60,000 nt of DNA, from positions 37,963,304 to 38,023,303 of the forward strand of contig NC_092671.1 of assembly GCF_964355755.1 (NCBI RefSeq), written 5' to 3'. The position numbers and the translations under genes were made by a program. The notes beneath the pieces are model-generated. The model was not told where the DNA came from. It saw only the letters and a list, made by a program, of their open reading frames with translations, and did no database searches. Shown one piece after another: positions 1-10,553 of this stretch. Positions within the stretch are counted from its first letter, which is position 1; every line of letters begins with the position of its first letter. Source of the stretch: Antedon mediterranea. Its lineage: Eukaryota; Echinodermata; Crinoidea; Comatulida; Antedonidae.

Positions 1-1378
1 ATTTGACGATGTTCAATTTTAGAGCTTGGTTGTTAAATTACGATTTATACATTTAATACAATTTTGTTATACTTTACATTACAAACTTTGAATGCAATAG
101 TGAGAATTAAGAAAACGATTATAGGAGTAATAATTTTTGATGATGGTTCGGTGTAATGAGGCTGTTACCGCGACTGCGAGAGGACATGTTTTTGGAGCGC
201 CGATAACTGAGATTGAGGTTAATAACATCCGTTATTTATCTTTATGCATCTGATTGATTAAACCTGTTAAATTTCAAATTTTAGATTGATATTATTTTGT
301 TCTAAGGTACGTTGGTTACAGTAGATGATAAAAGTAGTTTGCACGATATATTAAGTAACTTTAGGCTAGGCTCGAATGAATGTTATTCGCAGCCGAGTTA
401 TGTTGGAAATGTTCGCTTTGTGCCAACAGAATCAGCTAGTGTACCTCGCTGTCAAATCAGTCATAGAGTGGTACAAATTGAGTTAATAATTACATTGGAG
501 ATATTGTTTCTCAGGCTAGTTGTGTGTCAGTGATTGACCTATAAGTAATTATATTATTGAGGGAAGAGTCTAATTATTGGATTATGAGTATTTATTATGT
601 TGCGAGGATTATGTTCACGGAACATGAGTTTTATCGATAAAATGGTGGATTTGTAAACTAGTTTTTGACCGATGAGGGCGTCATGCTGTAGTTGATTAAG
701 ATTTATTTTATGATTGGTGGCGCTATAGTTGTAAACAAAGATTCAAGATGGCTGCGCCCATGTGGATCTAGCGTCAGATTTTAAATGAATATTTTAGAGT
801 TTTGAGCTAGTTATAAGTAGTATAGAAGAGTAATAGATAATTAGGTTGGTTGTTTATACTATTGTGGCTTATATTGATTATTGTTTTTAGTGTTTTGCAC
901 AAGTGAGATTTGACCACAAAATTGGAGGATTACCGTCATTTTCTTGAGTTGAGGATTTAAGATAGTTTATCTCTAGTTGGGTAAGTCGGAATGGCCAAGT
1001 GCTAGATTGTTGATATCATGTATTTTTATGGGTACTATGCTACTGATTTAGGCCTAGTTAATGATTTTATCAGAAATATTCTTAATGCGATATAAAGAAA
1101 TGTTAAGAACTTGTTGTTTGTTTTGAGATATTTATATAGTTGAGATAGATAATGTATTGTCAACTTTTATACTTTTTGTTAAAGAATTTCTCTAATTGTT
1201 TTTTAGGGGTTTTGTTTTTTTGTATTTTCGTTTCATTGCTGTTGTGTTCTTCACCTTGAGTACGGATATTCACAAATAAAGAATACCAAATTGCAACCAA
1301 TCTTTTTATTGTATCGTCGTTACTTCTGGTGTGTGCGTCCTGACAAGACATAAATAGAATAGAACCCGAACGACGACA
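1..1378 (+). repeat. 5' LTR (partial)
   Basis: Matches 6821-8197 almost base for base. It ends GACGACA two bases before the primer binding site. An AATAAA lies near 1276. The 73-residue frame at 312-533 is repeated unchanged in the other LTR, but this reflects LTR identity rather than a known gene. Confidence 0.93.
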
Positions 1379-1380
1379 AA

Positions 1381-1398
1381 TGGTGTCAGAAGTGGGAT
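1381..1398 (+). promoter_or_regulatory. Primer binding site, tRNA-Leu type
   Basis: The 18 bases from 1381 (TGGTGTCAGAAGTGGGAT) are complementary to the CCA-bearing 3' end of animal tRNA-Leu (CAA anticodon type, from memory of that tRNA). They begin two bases after the LTR end, the usual place to prime minus-strand synthesis. Confidence 0.85.
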
Positions 1399-1574
1399 GA
1401 TTGCAACTCAAGATTGAAGATCAAGTGGAAAACCCTCAACTTAGTGATTAAGGAGTTAACGGTATTATTTTAGATAGTTTTGTGAAATGCATAAATTGAT
1501 GTACTAATCAGGATTTGTTGAGATTTGTATTGCATTTATTATTTATATATTTCTGTAACCCAAATTATATTGAG

Positions 1575-4500
1575 ATGGCAAATGCTGAAGGTGGTGATGC
1601 AGCTCCTGCTGGTATTGCAGAAATGGTGGCTGCCTTGACTGGTGCGTTCCAGAACCTTTCTTCCGCTAGAACGATGCCAGCAATAAAATTAAGTAAGTTC
1701 AAAGGGCAACCATTGAATCCTGGTGACCTGTCCTTGCATGAATGGATAATTGAATTTGAGGAGTATTCAACATTCTATAAATTAACGGGACGTGATAAGG
1801 CCCAAGCTCTGTTAACACACCTGACTGGAGCAGCTAAGGAAGAGATCCTTTGTCGGGAGGCGGGTGTAAAAGAAGATAGTGCCGAGATTATTAAGATTCT
1901 AAAACTGAGGTTTGGACCAGGTGAGCGTGTACAGTCTTTGAGTACAAAGCTGCATGAGAGAGAACAATTGGAGGGAGAAACACTCGCAGATTTTAGTAGT
2001 ACCCTAATCAGACTGTATGATCGGATGGAAGCAGCTGCTAGTGGAGAAGAGAAAGAGGCGCTGACAAAGCTAAAAGATAGCACTTTAAAAGAAAGATTGG
2101 TGACAGGAGTTCGGGATAAGAGTATTCAGAGGGAGTTGAGGAGGATTATAATTGCGAGTAAAGACAAATCGTTTTTAGTTATGAGAGAAGAAGTGATGGA
2201 ACTATTCCAAGACCAAAGTGTTCAGTCTGTAAACGCAAGAGTAAGAGAGGTTTCGGAAGTTCAACCAGTATCTGTGGCTAGAGTGCAAGGAGAAGACCAC
2301 ATTTTAAAGTTACAAGGGGAACTCAATCAGTTGAAGGAAATGGTCCAAGATATGGTGGGAGTAGTGAAGACTTTAAAAGGTGGTAGAAGTGAAAGGAGAG
2401 AAGAGACTTGTTACAACTGTGGGAGGAAAGGGCATGTGAAAAGAGATTGTAGATGTCCAACGAAGTGTCACAAATGTGGGAACCCTGGCCATATGCAGAA
2501 GGATTGCCCACAGAGAAACCAAGTAGACAGTATAGAACTTCCTGCACCACAACCATCAGAAGCGGCAACAACGGCATCTACGGTAGTGACACCTGGTGTT
2601 GGGATAATATCGCATTCTTCACCGTTGGCAGATAATGATGTTTTAAGAAGCTTACTGATAGCAGACAGTCCGACGGCAAAGTTAATTATTGGTGGGAGAG
2701 AATTAGGGTGTATCTTGGATACTGGAGCTGAGACCAGTCTTATTCCTCTGAGTTGTTACCAAGAAGTACTTCGGCCTACCCTTGGAGTCCTAGGAGGCGA
2801 TGTTGCTATCAAAGTAGTTGGAGTAACTGGGATGACTATTCCGATTGTTGGGTACTTGAAGACGACTATTTCACTGTTTGACACAACTGCTGATGTAGGG
2901 TTTTTGGTTGTGGAAGACCATGTTATGAGTAAACGCAGAGTTGATTTCCCGATTATTCTTGGTTGTAATGCATTAAGAGCTGTCTTATGTCAGGGTAATA
3001 AAAACAAGAACGAAGCCTGGGACCTGGTAAGTGACGTCTTAGAATCGGAAGAGAAGGAGTCTAATGTGAGGACAAATAATCAAGAAGTTTTCCCTCCTCT
3101 GACAGTGCGACAAGTGGAATGTGTGATATCGAAACACTCTGAAGTTGGAAGCATCTTGGTGGAGTCGAGCATGAAAGGACCAGTAAGGGTATTAGATGGT
3201 TTTTCTCATCAGGAAAGATCTGTTTGTCAATTAGCAGTAGCAAACGAAAGTGATCAAGAAGTAGTTGTTGATGCTGGGACCATTTTAGGAACAGCGGTGG
3301 ATGTCAAACTTGCGGACGAAATAGTTGTTGAACAAATCAATGGTTGTTTGGGAGTGATGATAGCTGAAGTTGCTGTTGAAGAAGGAGTAACTATGAAGGG
3401 GTATGATGTTGGATCGCAGGTTCAACCTATGAAAGAGCTGAGTGATGTGAATCGAGATTATGTGTGTAAAGACGGTTCCTGTTTGTTGCTACCCAGTGGT
3501 GTAACTGTTGAGAGAACTACCGGTGGTGCTGAGGCAGATATGGTCGCACGCTTACTACACGAGAATCAAAAAGTATTTTCAGAAAGTGATATGGATCTTG
3601 GCATTTGTAATGTTATTCCTCACCAAATCAACTTAAAGGACGGTACGCCTATCAGACTGCCATACCGTCGGATACCACCTACTCAAGTTCCCGAAATAAG
3701 GAAGTTGTTACAAGAAATGTTGGAAAAAGGTATTATTAGGAAGTCCAGAAGCCCTTATGCTAGTGCAGTGGTGCCTGTTAGAAAAAAAGATGGATCTCTT
3801 CGATTGTGCATCGATTATCGACGACTGAATTTGCAGACGATTAGGGATTCGTTCCCTCTCCCACGAATTGAGGAAAGCCTAGAAGCAATGAGTGGTGCCA
3901 AGTTTTTCAGTTCTCTTGACCTTGCACATGGATATTTTCAGGTGACTATGCACCCAGATAGTGTGGAGAAGACGGCTTTCCGTGTACCATGGGGTCTCTT
4001 TGAGTTTACAAGGATGCCACAAGGTTTGATAAACAGCCCGAGTACCTTCCAACGAGTTATGGAGTTAGTTTTTGCTGATCTAAATTTGTCTCATCTTATC
4101 ATTTACTTGGATGATATCTTGGTTTTCTCTAAGACTATAGAAGAGCATGTTGAAAGGTTAAGGATTGTTTTCAAGCGATTAGAAGAGTTTGGACTAAAGT
4201 TAAAGGGGCGAAAATGTCAGTTCTTACGTCGTGAGGTGAGTCATCTTGGTCATGTGGTCAGTGCAGCAGGTATAGCTATGGATCCAGAGAAGGTGTCTCG
4301 AATCAAGGATTGGCCAGTTCCAACCAGCACAGAAGAGTTACGATCCTTTCTAGGGTTAGCATCATACTACCGAAGATTTGTGGTAGGGTTTGCACACATA
4401 GCTGGTCCATTACATGCCTTAGCTGGAAACAAGACAGGGAAGTCTAAGAAATTAAAAAGATATGTTCGAAACACACAATCAGGGGTAGGAGATTTTAAAT

Positions 4501-5195
4501 GGACACAAGAAGCTGACCTCGCCTTTAATGCATTGAAGAAATTGTTGATTGCTGCACCAGTTCTGAATTATCCAAATTTTGAAGGAGATTTTATTCTTGA
4601 AGTTGACGCATCATTGAAAGGCCTAGGTGCTTGTTTGAGTCAGAAAAATGAAGATGGAGAAGTTCATCCTGTTGCATTTGCCAGCAGAGGATTGCGTAAT
4701 GCAGAACGTAACTATCCAGATTATTCCAGTTTTAAACTTGAGTTATTAGGCCTTAAGTGGGCTGTCGCGGACAAATTTGGAGACTATTTGATTGGAAGAC
4801 ATACCGTAGTTTATACAGATCATAATCCGTTAGCATATTTAGCTACAGCCAAACTAGGTGCCACTGAGCACAGGTGGGTCGCCCAACTTTCAGCATTTGA
4901 TTTGGAAATAAGGTATCGCCCTGGAAGCACCAATAGATGTGCTGATGCGCTTAGCAGATGTCCTTCAAATATGGATATGGCGGCCGTGAGATCAGTTTGT
5001 GAAGAAGAAATCAAGTGTAGTGTGTTACCTGTGGAATTGGTTGATGGAGAGGCGGATAGAGATACAAATTGGTTAGAGACACGTCAACCGTTGCACCCCC
5101 ATGTTTTTCCTTCATTCAGTTTAGACGAATTGCAGAGATTACAGCAGGCAGACCCTGAATTGGGAGATGTTTGGAAGTGTTGGAAGAGTCACTAG
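1575..5195 (+). CDS. Gag-protease-RT-RNase H polyprotein
   Basis: A single open frame carries Gag and most of Pol with no gag-pol frameshift. The frame opens at 1515, but the ATG at 1575 (MANAEGG) is the likelier start, since the preceding 20 residues are hydrophobic and unlike Gag. Residues below count from 1515. Two CCHC knuckles lie at about 298-330 (CYNCGRKGHVKRDC and CHKCGNPGHMQKDC), the aspartic protease DTGAETS at about 402, the RT catalytic YLDD at about 864, and RNase H from about 1030 with a later TDHNPL motif. The chromodomain-less Gypsy layout fits metazoan elements. The frame closes at an in-frame TAG (5193-5195) just before integrase. All catalytic motifs I checked are intact. 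Confidence 0.93.
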   Translation: MANAEGGDAAPAGIAEMVAALTGAFQNLSSARTMPAIKLSKFKGQPLNPGDLSLHEWIIEFEEYSTFYKLTGRDKAQALLTHLTGAAKEEILCREAGVKEDSAEIIKILKLRFGPGERVQSLSTKLHEREQLEGETLADFSSTLIRLYDRMEAAASGEEKEALTKLKDSTLKERLVTGVRDKSIQRELRRIIIASKDKSFLVMREEVMELFQDQSVQSVNARVREVSEVQPVSVARVQGEDHILKLQGELNQLKEMVQDMVGVVKTLKGGRSERREETCYNCGRKGHVKRDCRCPTKCHKCGNPGHMQKDCPQRNQVDSIELPAPQPSEAATTASTVVTPGVGIISHSSPLADNDVLRSLLIADSPTAKLIIGGRELGCILDTGAETSLIPLSCYQEVLRPTLGVLGGDVAIKVVGVTGMTIPIVGYLKTTISLFDTTADVGFLVVEDHVMSKRRVDFPIILGCNALRAVLCQGNKNKNEAWDLVSDVLESEEKESNVRTNNQEVFPPLTVRQVECVISKHSEVGSILVESSMKGPVRVLDGFSHQERSVCQLAVANESDQEVVVDAGTILGTAVDVKLADEIVVEQINGCLGVMIAEVAVEEGVTMKGYDVGSQVQPMKELSDVNRDYVCKDGSCLLLPSGVTVERTTGGAEADMVARLLHENQKVFSESDMDLGICNVIPHQINLKDGTPIRLPYRRIPPTQVPEIRKLLQEMLEKGIIRKSRSPYASAVVPVRKKDGSLRLCIDYRRLNLQTIRDSFPLPRIEESLEAMSGAKFFSSLDLAHGYFQVTMHPDSVEKTAFRVPWGLFEFTRMPQGLINSPSTFQRVMELVFADLNLSHLIIYLDDILVFSKTIEEHVERLRIVFKRLEEFGLKLKGRKCQFLRREVSHLGHVVSAAGIAMDPEKVSRIKDWPVPTSTEELRSFLGLASYYRRFVVGFAHIAGPLHALAGNKTGKSKKLKRYVRNTQSGVGDFKWTQEADLAFNALKKLLIAAPVLNYPNFEGDFILEVDASLKGLGACLSQKNEDGEVHPVAFASRGLRNAERNYPDYSSFKLELLGLKWAVADKFGDYLIGRHTVVYTDHNPLAYLATAKLGATEHRWVAQLSAFDLEIRYRPGSTNRCADALSRCPSNMDMAAVRSVCEEEIKCSVLPVELVDGEADRDTNWLETRQPLHPHVFPSFSLDELQRLQQADPELGDVWKCWKSH

Positions 5196-6653
5196 AAGCC
5201 TGGTGAAGACCTAGACATTGAGGTTCGAGCCACAGTTAAATCCTGGGTGAGAGAGTGGTCACATTTTGTTGAGGTGAATGGATTACTATTTCGTGAAGTG
5301 GAGCGGCAAGGAGGGTCAACCCGACAACTATTAATACCAAGAAGGTTGAAGAAAACCATATTAGAATCTGTACATGATCGTTGGGGCCATCAGGGTAATG
5401 ACAGGACCCTAAGTCTACTTAGAACAAGATGTTTTTGGCCAGGTATGAGTCAAGAGGTACGGGAGTATATAGGGAAGTGTTTTAATTGTCGAGTTGCAAA
5501 ACCGCCAAAACCCAGTTTGAAGACCCCTATGCGGCACCTTCTTTCTTTTAGACCACTTGAGGTGTTAGCAATCGATTTTTTGAAAATGGACAGAGGGAAA
5601 GGTGGCTATGAAGACATTTTAGTAATGACAGACGTCTTTACAAAATATTCCCAGGCAGTTGCTTGTAAGGATCAATCTGCTAGTACAGTAGCGAAAGTAT
5701 TAAGAGATGGATGGTTTTGTCATTATGGTATACCTTTAAGGATTCATTCAGACCAGGGCAGAGACTTTGAGGGTAATTTAATTCGAGAGATGTGTAAGCT
5801 GTATGGTATCCAAAAGACACGAACAACTCCTTATCACCCACAAGGGAATGGACAAGTGGAGAGATTTAATGCAACTCTTTGTATGATGATAAGATCATTA
5901 GAGCCAAATGAGAGAAGACATTGGCCAGAGCTTTTGAGTCATTTGGTATATATCTATAATTCAACACCTCATCGAGCCACCAATGTAGCACCATATAAGC
6001 TTATGTATGGGCGAGAACCTACTATTCCTTTGGATCAACTAATTCACAAAACACATCAAGATTGGGAGAATGATTATGTGCAGCGTCAGGCAGATGCCTT
6101 GCAGAAAGCGGCAGAGATTGCCGAGAGGAAAATCAAAATGACGAGAGAGAGTGATAAACGGTTACATGATGACAGGGTGGTAAAGTCGAAACCGTTTAAA
6201 GTTGGTGAACAGGTATTGCTGAAGCAAACAGCTTTTACTGGGAGACACAAGCTGGTTGACCGTTATCATAGGGAGCCATATAACATAGAGGATGTAAATA
6301 GAGAGGAAGACGTGTACAAAATCCGACCAGCATTAGGTGGTAAAGTAAAGACAGTAAACCGCAAATTGATTATACAGGATCCTCGTGATGAAATATTGGA
6401 AGAGTGGCCAATGCCATTGCGACCAGAGGTAGATGAAGAGAATAAGATGCCATTGCGACCAGAGGTAGATGAAGAAAATGATTGTAATGATTCTTCAGAT
6501 GAGGAAGAAGATTTTCTTCTACAAATTGAGATTCCAGAGATGCCGGATAGAGTGGTGGAACAAGAGATTGATCCAGTGAGGCGCTCAGTACGTGTAAATA
6601 AAGGGACACACAGTAATCCGGGTCAGTGGCCTAGATCTGTTTTCGAGAAGTAA
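5196..6653 (+). CDS. Integrase portion of Pol, downstream of in-frame TAG
   Basis: Same reading frame as the upstream polyprotein. The codons between the TAG and the first possible start (GTG, 5247) are open and integrase-like. It has an HHCC zinc-binding region near 5371-5500 (H...H...CFNC) and a DDE core: Asp in AIDFLKMD, Asp in HSDQGRDF, Glu in GNGQVERF. A C-terminal region with a GPY/F-like fold (VGEQVLLK) precedes an acidic tail. No convincing ATG exists near the start, so integrase production would need readthrough of the TAG, unless the TAG is a recent lesion or a sequencing error. The tail carries a perfect-frame 36-bp duplication. Confidence 0.9.
   Translation, partial: KPGEDLDIEVRATVKSWVREWSHFVEVNGLLFREVERQGGSTRQLLIPRRLKKTILESVHDRWGHQGNDRTLSLLRTRCFWPGMSQEVREYIGKCFNCRVAKPPKPSLKTPMRHLLSFRPLEVLAIDFLKMDRGKGGYEDILVMTDVFTKYSQAVACKDQSASTVAKVLRDGWFCHYGIPLRIHSDQGRDFEGNLIREMCKLYGIQKTRTTPYHPQGNGQVERFNATLCMMIRSLEPNERRHWPELLSHLVYIYNSTPHRATNVAPYKLMYGREPTIPLDQLIHKTHQDWENDYVQRQADALQKAAEIAERKIKMTRESDKRLHDDRVVKSKPFKVGEQVLLKQTAFTGRHKLVDRYHREPYNIEDVNREEDVYKIRPALGGKVKTVNRKLIIQDPRDEILEEWPMPLRPEVDEENKMPLRPEVDEENDCNDSSDEEEDFLLQIEIPEMPDRVVEQEIDPVRRSVRVNKGTHSNPGQWPRSVFEK
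6411..6482 (+). repeat. 36-bp in-frame tandem duplication in the integrase tail
   Basis: Two adjacent copies, at 6411-6446 and 6447-6482, each encode MPLRPEVDEEN plus one residue. The period is a multiple of three, so the frame is preserved. Confidence 0.92.
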
Positions 6654-6718
6654 TGGTGGATTATAGTATTAATTATATTGTAGATTTTTTTTTATATGTT
6701 ATTTTATTTTGTAAATTC

Positions 6719-6732
6719 ACATTCGGGGCGAA
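6719..6732 (+). promoter_or_regulatory. Candidate polypurine tract and LTR junction
   Basis: A short G-rich tract (GGGGCGAA) directly precedes TGTTCTGAGTCAGG, my choice for the LTR start. The LTR then begins TG and ends CA. The tract is short and interrupted by a C, so the exact plus-strand primer is uncertain. Confidence 0.55.
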
Positions 6733-8197
6733 TGTTCTGAGTCAGGATGGTTTGTCGTAGACTGAATTCATTCAAACAAACTAGAACAGTGTAATAATAT
6801 AGTTCATCAAATTAAGTGTTATTTGACGATGTTCAATTTTAGAGCTTGGTTGTTAAATTACGATTTATACATTAATACAATTTTGTTATACTTTACATTA
6901 CAAACTTTGAATGCAATAGTGAGAATTAAGAAAACGATTATAGGAGTAATAATTTTTGATGATGGTTCGGTGTAATGAGGCTGTTACCGCGACTGCGAGA
7001 GGACATGTTTTTGGAGCGCCGATAACTGAGATTGAGGTTAATAACATCCGTTATTTATCTTTATGCATCTGATTGATTAAACCTGTTAAATTTCAAATTT
7101 TAGATTGATATTATTTTGTTCTAAGGTACGTTGGTTACAGTAGATGATAAAAGTAGTTTGCACGATATATTAAGTAACTTTAGGCTAGGCTCGAATGAAT
7201 GTTATTCGCAGCCGAGTTATGTTGGAAATGTTCGCTTTGTGCCAACAGAATCAGCTAGTGTACCTCGCTGTCAAATCAGTCATAGAGTGGTGCAAATTGA
7301 GTTAATAATTACATTGGAGATATTGTTTCTCAGGCTAGTTGTGTGTCAGTGATTGACCTATAAGTAATTATATTATTGAGGGAAGAGTCTAATTATTGGA
7401 TTATGAGTATTTATTATGTTGCGAGGATTATGTTCACGGAACATGAGTTTTATCGATAAAATGGTGGATTTGTAAACTAGTTTTTGACCGATGAGGGCGT
7501 CATGCTGTAGTTGATTAAGATTTATTTTATGATTGGTGGCGCTATAGTTGTAAACAAAGATTCAAGATGGCTGCGCCCATGTGGATCTAGCGTCAGATTT
7601 TAAATGAATATTTTAGAGTTTTGAGCTAGTTATAAGTAGTATAGAAGAGTAATAGATAATTAGGTTGGTTGTTTATACTATTGTGGCTTATATTGATTAT
7701 TGTTTTTAGTGTTTTGCACAAGTGAGATTTGACCACAAAATTGGAGGATTACCGTCATTTTCTTGAGTTGAGGATTTAAGATAGTTTATCTCTAGTTGGG
7801 TAAGTCGGAATGGCCAAGTGCTAGATTGTTGATATCATGTATTTTTATGGGTACTATGCTACTGATTTAGGCCTAGTTAATGATTTTATCAGAAATATTC
7901 TTAATGCGATATAAAGAAATGTTAAGAACTTGTTGTTTGTTTTGAGATATTTATATAGTTGAGATAGATAATGTATTGTCAACTTTTATACTTTTTGTTA
8001 AAGAATTTCTCTAATTGTTTTTTAGGGGTTTTGTTTTTTTGTATTTTCGTTTCATTGCTGTTGTGTTCTTCACCTTGAGTACGGATATTCACAAATAAAG
8101 AATACCAAATTGCAACCAATCTTTTTATTGTATCGTCGTTACTTCTGGTGTGTGCGTCCTGACAAGACATAAATAGAATAGAACCCGAACGACGACA
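6733..8197 (+). repeat. 3' LTR, about 1.46 kb
   Basis: Begins TGTTCTGA and ends GACGACA. It is complete, unlike the 5' copy. Base 8198 onward (ATAAT) differs from the sequence after the 5' LTR and is the flank, where a 4-5 bp target duplication would start. The left flank is outside the window. Confidence 0.88.
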
Positions 8198-9180
8198 ATA
8201 ATACACCAATGTCACATATAATATTTTTGGTTAAATGCTTAAGCATGTCCATCTTATTTACATGACCACGTATATTCAATTGAAATAATTTTAATCCTTT
8301 ACAACTTATTTTAGGTATTATTCCATTTAACAAATTAATAATATTGCTACCTGATGCTGCGGAGTTGTGAGACATATCAATAGCAACACTAGGATTAAGA
8401 AGAATTTGAGTTAGTTGAATTACCTGACATTCCAGTGTCATAATTATCATTAAAATTACATGTAGCTGTTTTTTTGAGAATTTTCATAATTGATTTCATC
8501 AGCAACTTCATGTTCAATTTCATAATCAGTGGCTACACTTGCTTTGCCAGATTCTCAATATTGTCCAGTTGTACATAATTTAGCTTTGTGTCCGGTTTGA
8601 TCACAGCGCCAGCATAAAACTGGTTTGCCATGCAAACATTTCGTGTGTGTCCTGTTTCTCCACAAAAATGGCAAAAGGTGTTCATTGATCTGTTTGAAGC
8701 ATGTGTTCAGCTTTCTGACAAATTATTTGGACTGCTCTGTTGAGACTCTTGATTAAAGCTTGTAAATTTAGAAGAATCTATTCTACCATAGCTTGATAGA
8801 AACGCTCTTGTGTTGTCTATAAATGCAAGTCCATAGATTGATTGAAGCATTCGGTTTGCCTGAATAACATTGTTATTGATTCTTTCATCATCAAGGCGAG
8901 GACAAATACTTAAAATGTATAAGTTACCAGATACTCGTTCTTTAAGCTTAGACATTAATTGTTCAAAGTCCATCTCCAATTGTCGCAAGTTGAAATCATG
9001 TGCACTGACATCATTTGTTCCACAATATTGGTAAGATTCAAATTTTGTATCGTGTGATCAAGTTGGTTGGTGTTTGATCCTCGTAGTGTTCTTATTGATG
9101 TGTCATAAAGGCCCTTTGTCTTGATGTGTTTCAACATAGAGTCTCCTATGATGAGATTCCTGCTTTTTATTGCAGGTACG
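8198..9180 (-). mobile_element. Decayed L2/CR1-type LINE, interrupted by the Gypsy element
   Basis: Read on the minus strand from 9180 downward, broken frames show an ORF1 with an SGNH/esterase-like domain: GDS near 9145, GTND-like near 9005 after a frameshift, then ICPRLDD. Two CCHC knuckles follow at about 8680-8545 (CHFCGETGHTR, frameshifted, then CWRCDQTGHKAKLC). The start of an ORF2 endonuclease follows at about 8310-8203 (LFQLNIRGHVNKMDML). An esterase-type ORF1 is typical of CR1/L2 elements. Several frameshifts mean it is dead. The frame runs straight into the Gypsy LTR at 8197, so the remainder should lie left of the window. Confidence 0.75.
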
Positions 9181-9309
9181 TTGTGATGAACATTGTCAGA
9201 ATGCTCAAGGAAAGCTTCATTTTGGGTTACATTACTACATTACTATAGTAACCACTTTTGACATACATGGTTACTATAGCATAATAAACATGCGCAGAGT
9301 CGACTAAGA

Positions 9310-9650
9310 CTTCTTAAAATTCAGTTATTATGCAATAATATTGGCATATATGCACATATATCGCGTTATCATCATCTTATAGAGTCATAGTAACCAGTTA
9401 TGTGAAAAAATAAAAGGGTCGAAATTTGGTCATTTTTCGAACATTTCCCTGTAGTACAGGGATTTTTTTATAAATGGCAATATCAATGTTTTAAAATTCA
9501 CTTATTATGCAATAATATTGCAATATATGCACATTTATTGCGTTATTATCATCTTATAGTCATAGTAACCAGTTTTGTCAAAAAATAAAAGGGTCGAAAT
9601 TTGGTCATTTCAAAAATTTCCCTGTACTATAGTACAGTATCATCATCTTA
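9310..9650. repeat. Two tandem copies of a ~177-bp unit
   Basis: The copies start near 9310 and 9487. Both contain ATGCAATAATATTG, ATCATCTTATAG, AGTCATAGTAACCAGTT and AAAGGGTCGAAATTTGGTCATTT, in that order, with scattered differences. The preceding bases (9225-9300) hold imperfect inverted GGTTACTATAG words. Confidence 0.8.
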
Positions 9651-10440
9651 TAGAGTACCCACTTACTACACACAAATTTAAGAGTGTAAGAATATATCAG
9701 TACCATAAATATAATATACTTTTCTCTCTTTATATATAAATATATATTTAACTAAGTAGAAAGCCAGATCAAGTGCTCAATACCATGGGTAGAGCTTAAT
9801 ACAATAATTATTATTGTACATATAAATAATTTATATATGATGAAAGGAACTTAAAATAAATTTATCCACTAATAAAGAATGTTTGTTTTTTGTTATTAGT
9901 ACATTTCTTTAAAATTTAATTTAACAAAAACAATAATACTGTAATTCTAAATCATTCACTGAAAATGAAGATGCCTACAAAAAAAAAAAAAAAAATTCAC
10001 TGAAGATGCCTACAAAAACACCTAAAAACATGCTTAAAATTGTCTTAAAAATAAGGAAGAAATCATCCTATTCCAGTACAAACAAGTACGTAACGTTCCT
10101 CATCCCCATCCTCATCTTTTAGACTAACATTAATTGTTTTTTTTTTTCAAATTTGCTTTTCAATAATTCGCCTGTATTACAACACTACTTTATAAGTTGA
10201 TATTGAAAATTAAAGGCCAGTAATACAATATTAAATTTAGTAGTAATGTTTACAAAGTACAAGTTTAACAATTGGGTTTGGTATTTATCAAATAAAACAA
10301 ATATACTGAAATAAACTTGATAAGAAAAAAAACAGCAATAATAGAGTAAATAAAACATGTAATTTATAACAATTTAGCTATTTGTCATACAAATAATCTG
10401 ACAAGCATTGTTGTATCTGTGTATTGTGAAATCAATTGTC
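9651..10440. other. Upstream flank of A1; no gene seen
   Basis: AT-rich DNA that aligns by eye with 32.2-33.17 kb upstream of A2. It holds about two copies of the GAAGATGCCTACAAAAA minisatellite near 9965-10015, which is expanded in the A2 copy. No credible coding frame. Confidence 0.6.
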
Positions 10441-10553
10441 ATACCGGTTTGTTTAACGCCACCAATTTTATTTAGTGACGTCAACAATTTCAGTTACCCG
10501 GATGAGCAACGTGCCGTTCGTCAGCCATGATGATTGTATGAACAATAAAAATG
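10441..10553 (+). promoter_or_regulatory. A1 promoter and first exon
   Basis: One of four copies of a conserved module: ACCGGTTTGTTTAACGCCACC, a perfect TGACGTCA palindrome (10476-10483), TTACCCGGATGAGCAACGT, then a GTAAGT donor. In A1 the shared frame holds a TGA at 10539-10541, so the usable start is the last codon, ATG 10551-10553, directly before the donor at 10554. Spliced to exon 2 this gives ATGGCA with A at -3, a good initiation context. TGACGTCA is the consensus for CREB/ATF-type bZIP factors. The start site and true 5' end of the exon are inferred. Confidence 0.65.

Larger units (their letters stand above)
1..8197 (+). mobile_element. Ty3/Gypsy LTR retrotransposon, 5' end cut by window
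   Basis: The element runs LTR, primer binding site, gag-protease-RT-RNase H frame, integrase frame, purine tract, LTR. Domain order (integrase last) and RT motifs place it in Ty3/Gypsy. No envelope-like frame exists: only about 80 bases separate the integrase stop from the 3' LTR. Window base 1 corresponds to 6821 in the 3' LTR, so about 88 bp of the 5' LTR lie outside. The two LTRs are nearly identical (I saw one 1-bp indel near base 53 and one substitution near 473), which implies very recent insertion. It sits inside an older LINE read on the other strand. Confidence 0.95.

Noticed and set aside
312-533. 73-codon frame in the 5' LTR, repeated at 7131-7352
   Set aside because: The identity is explained by LTR duplication. 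No domain, signal or codon bias supports a protein.
960-1010. tRNA-Leu-like A-box words in the LTR (GTCGGAATGGCCAAGTG)
   Set aside because: No B box at the right distance; probably chance, although the LTR start also contains GTCAGGATGG.
8139-8450. 103-codon minus-strand frame
   Set aside because: It is a chimera of a LINE endonuclease start and LTR sequence across the insertion boundary, not a gene.
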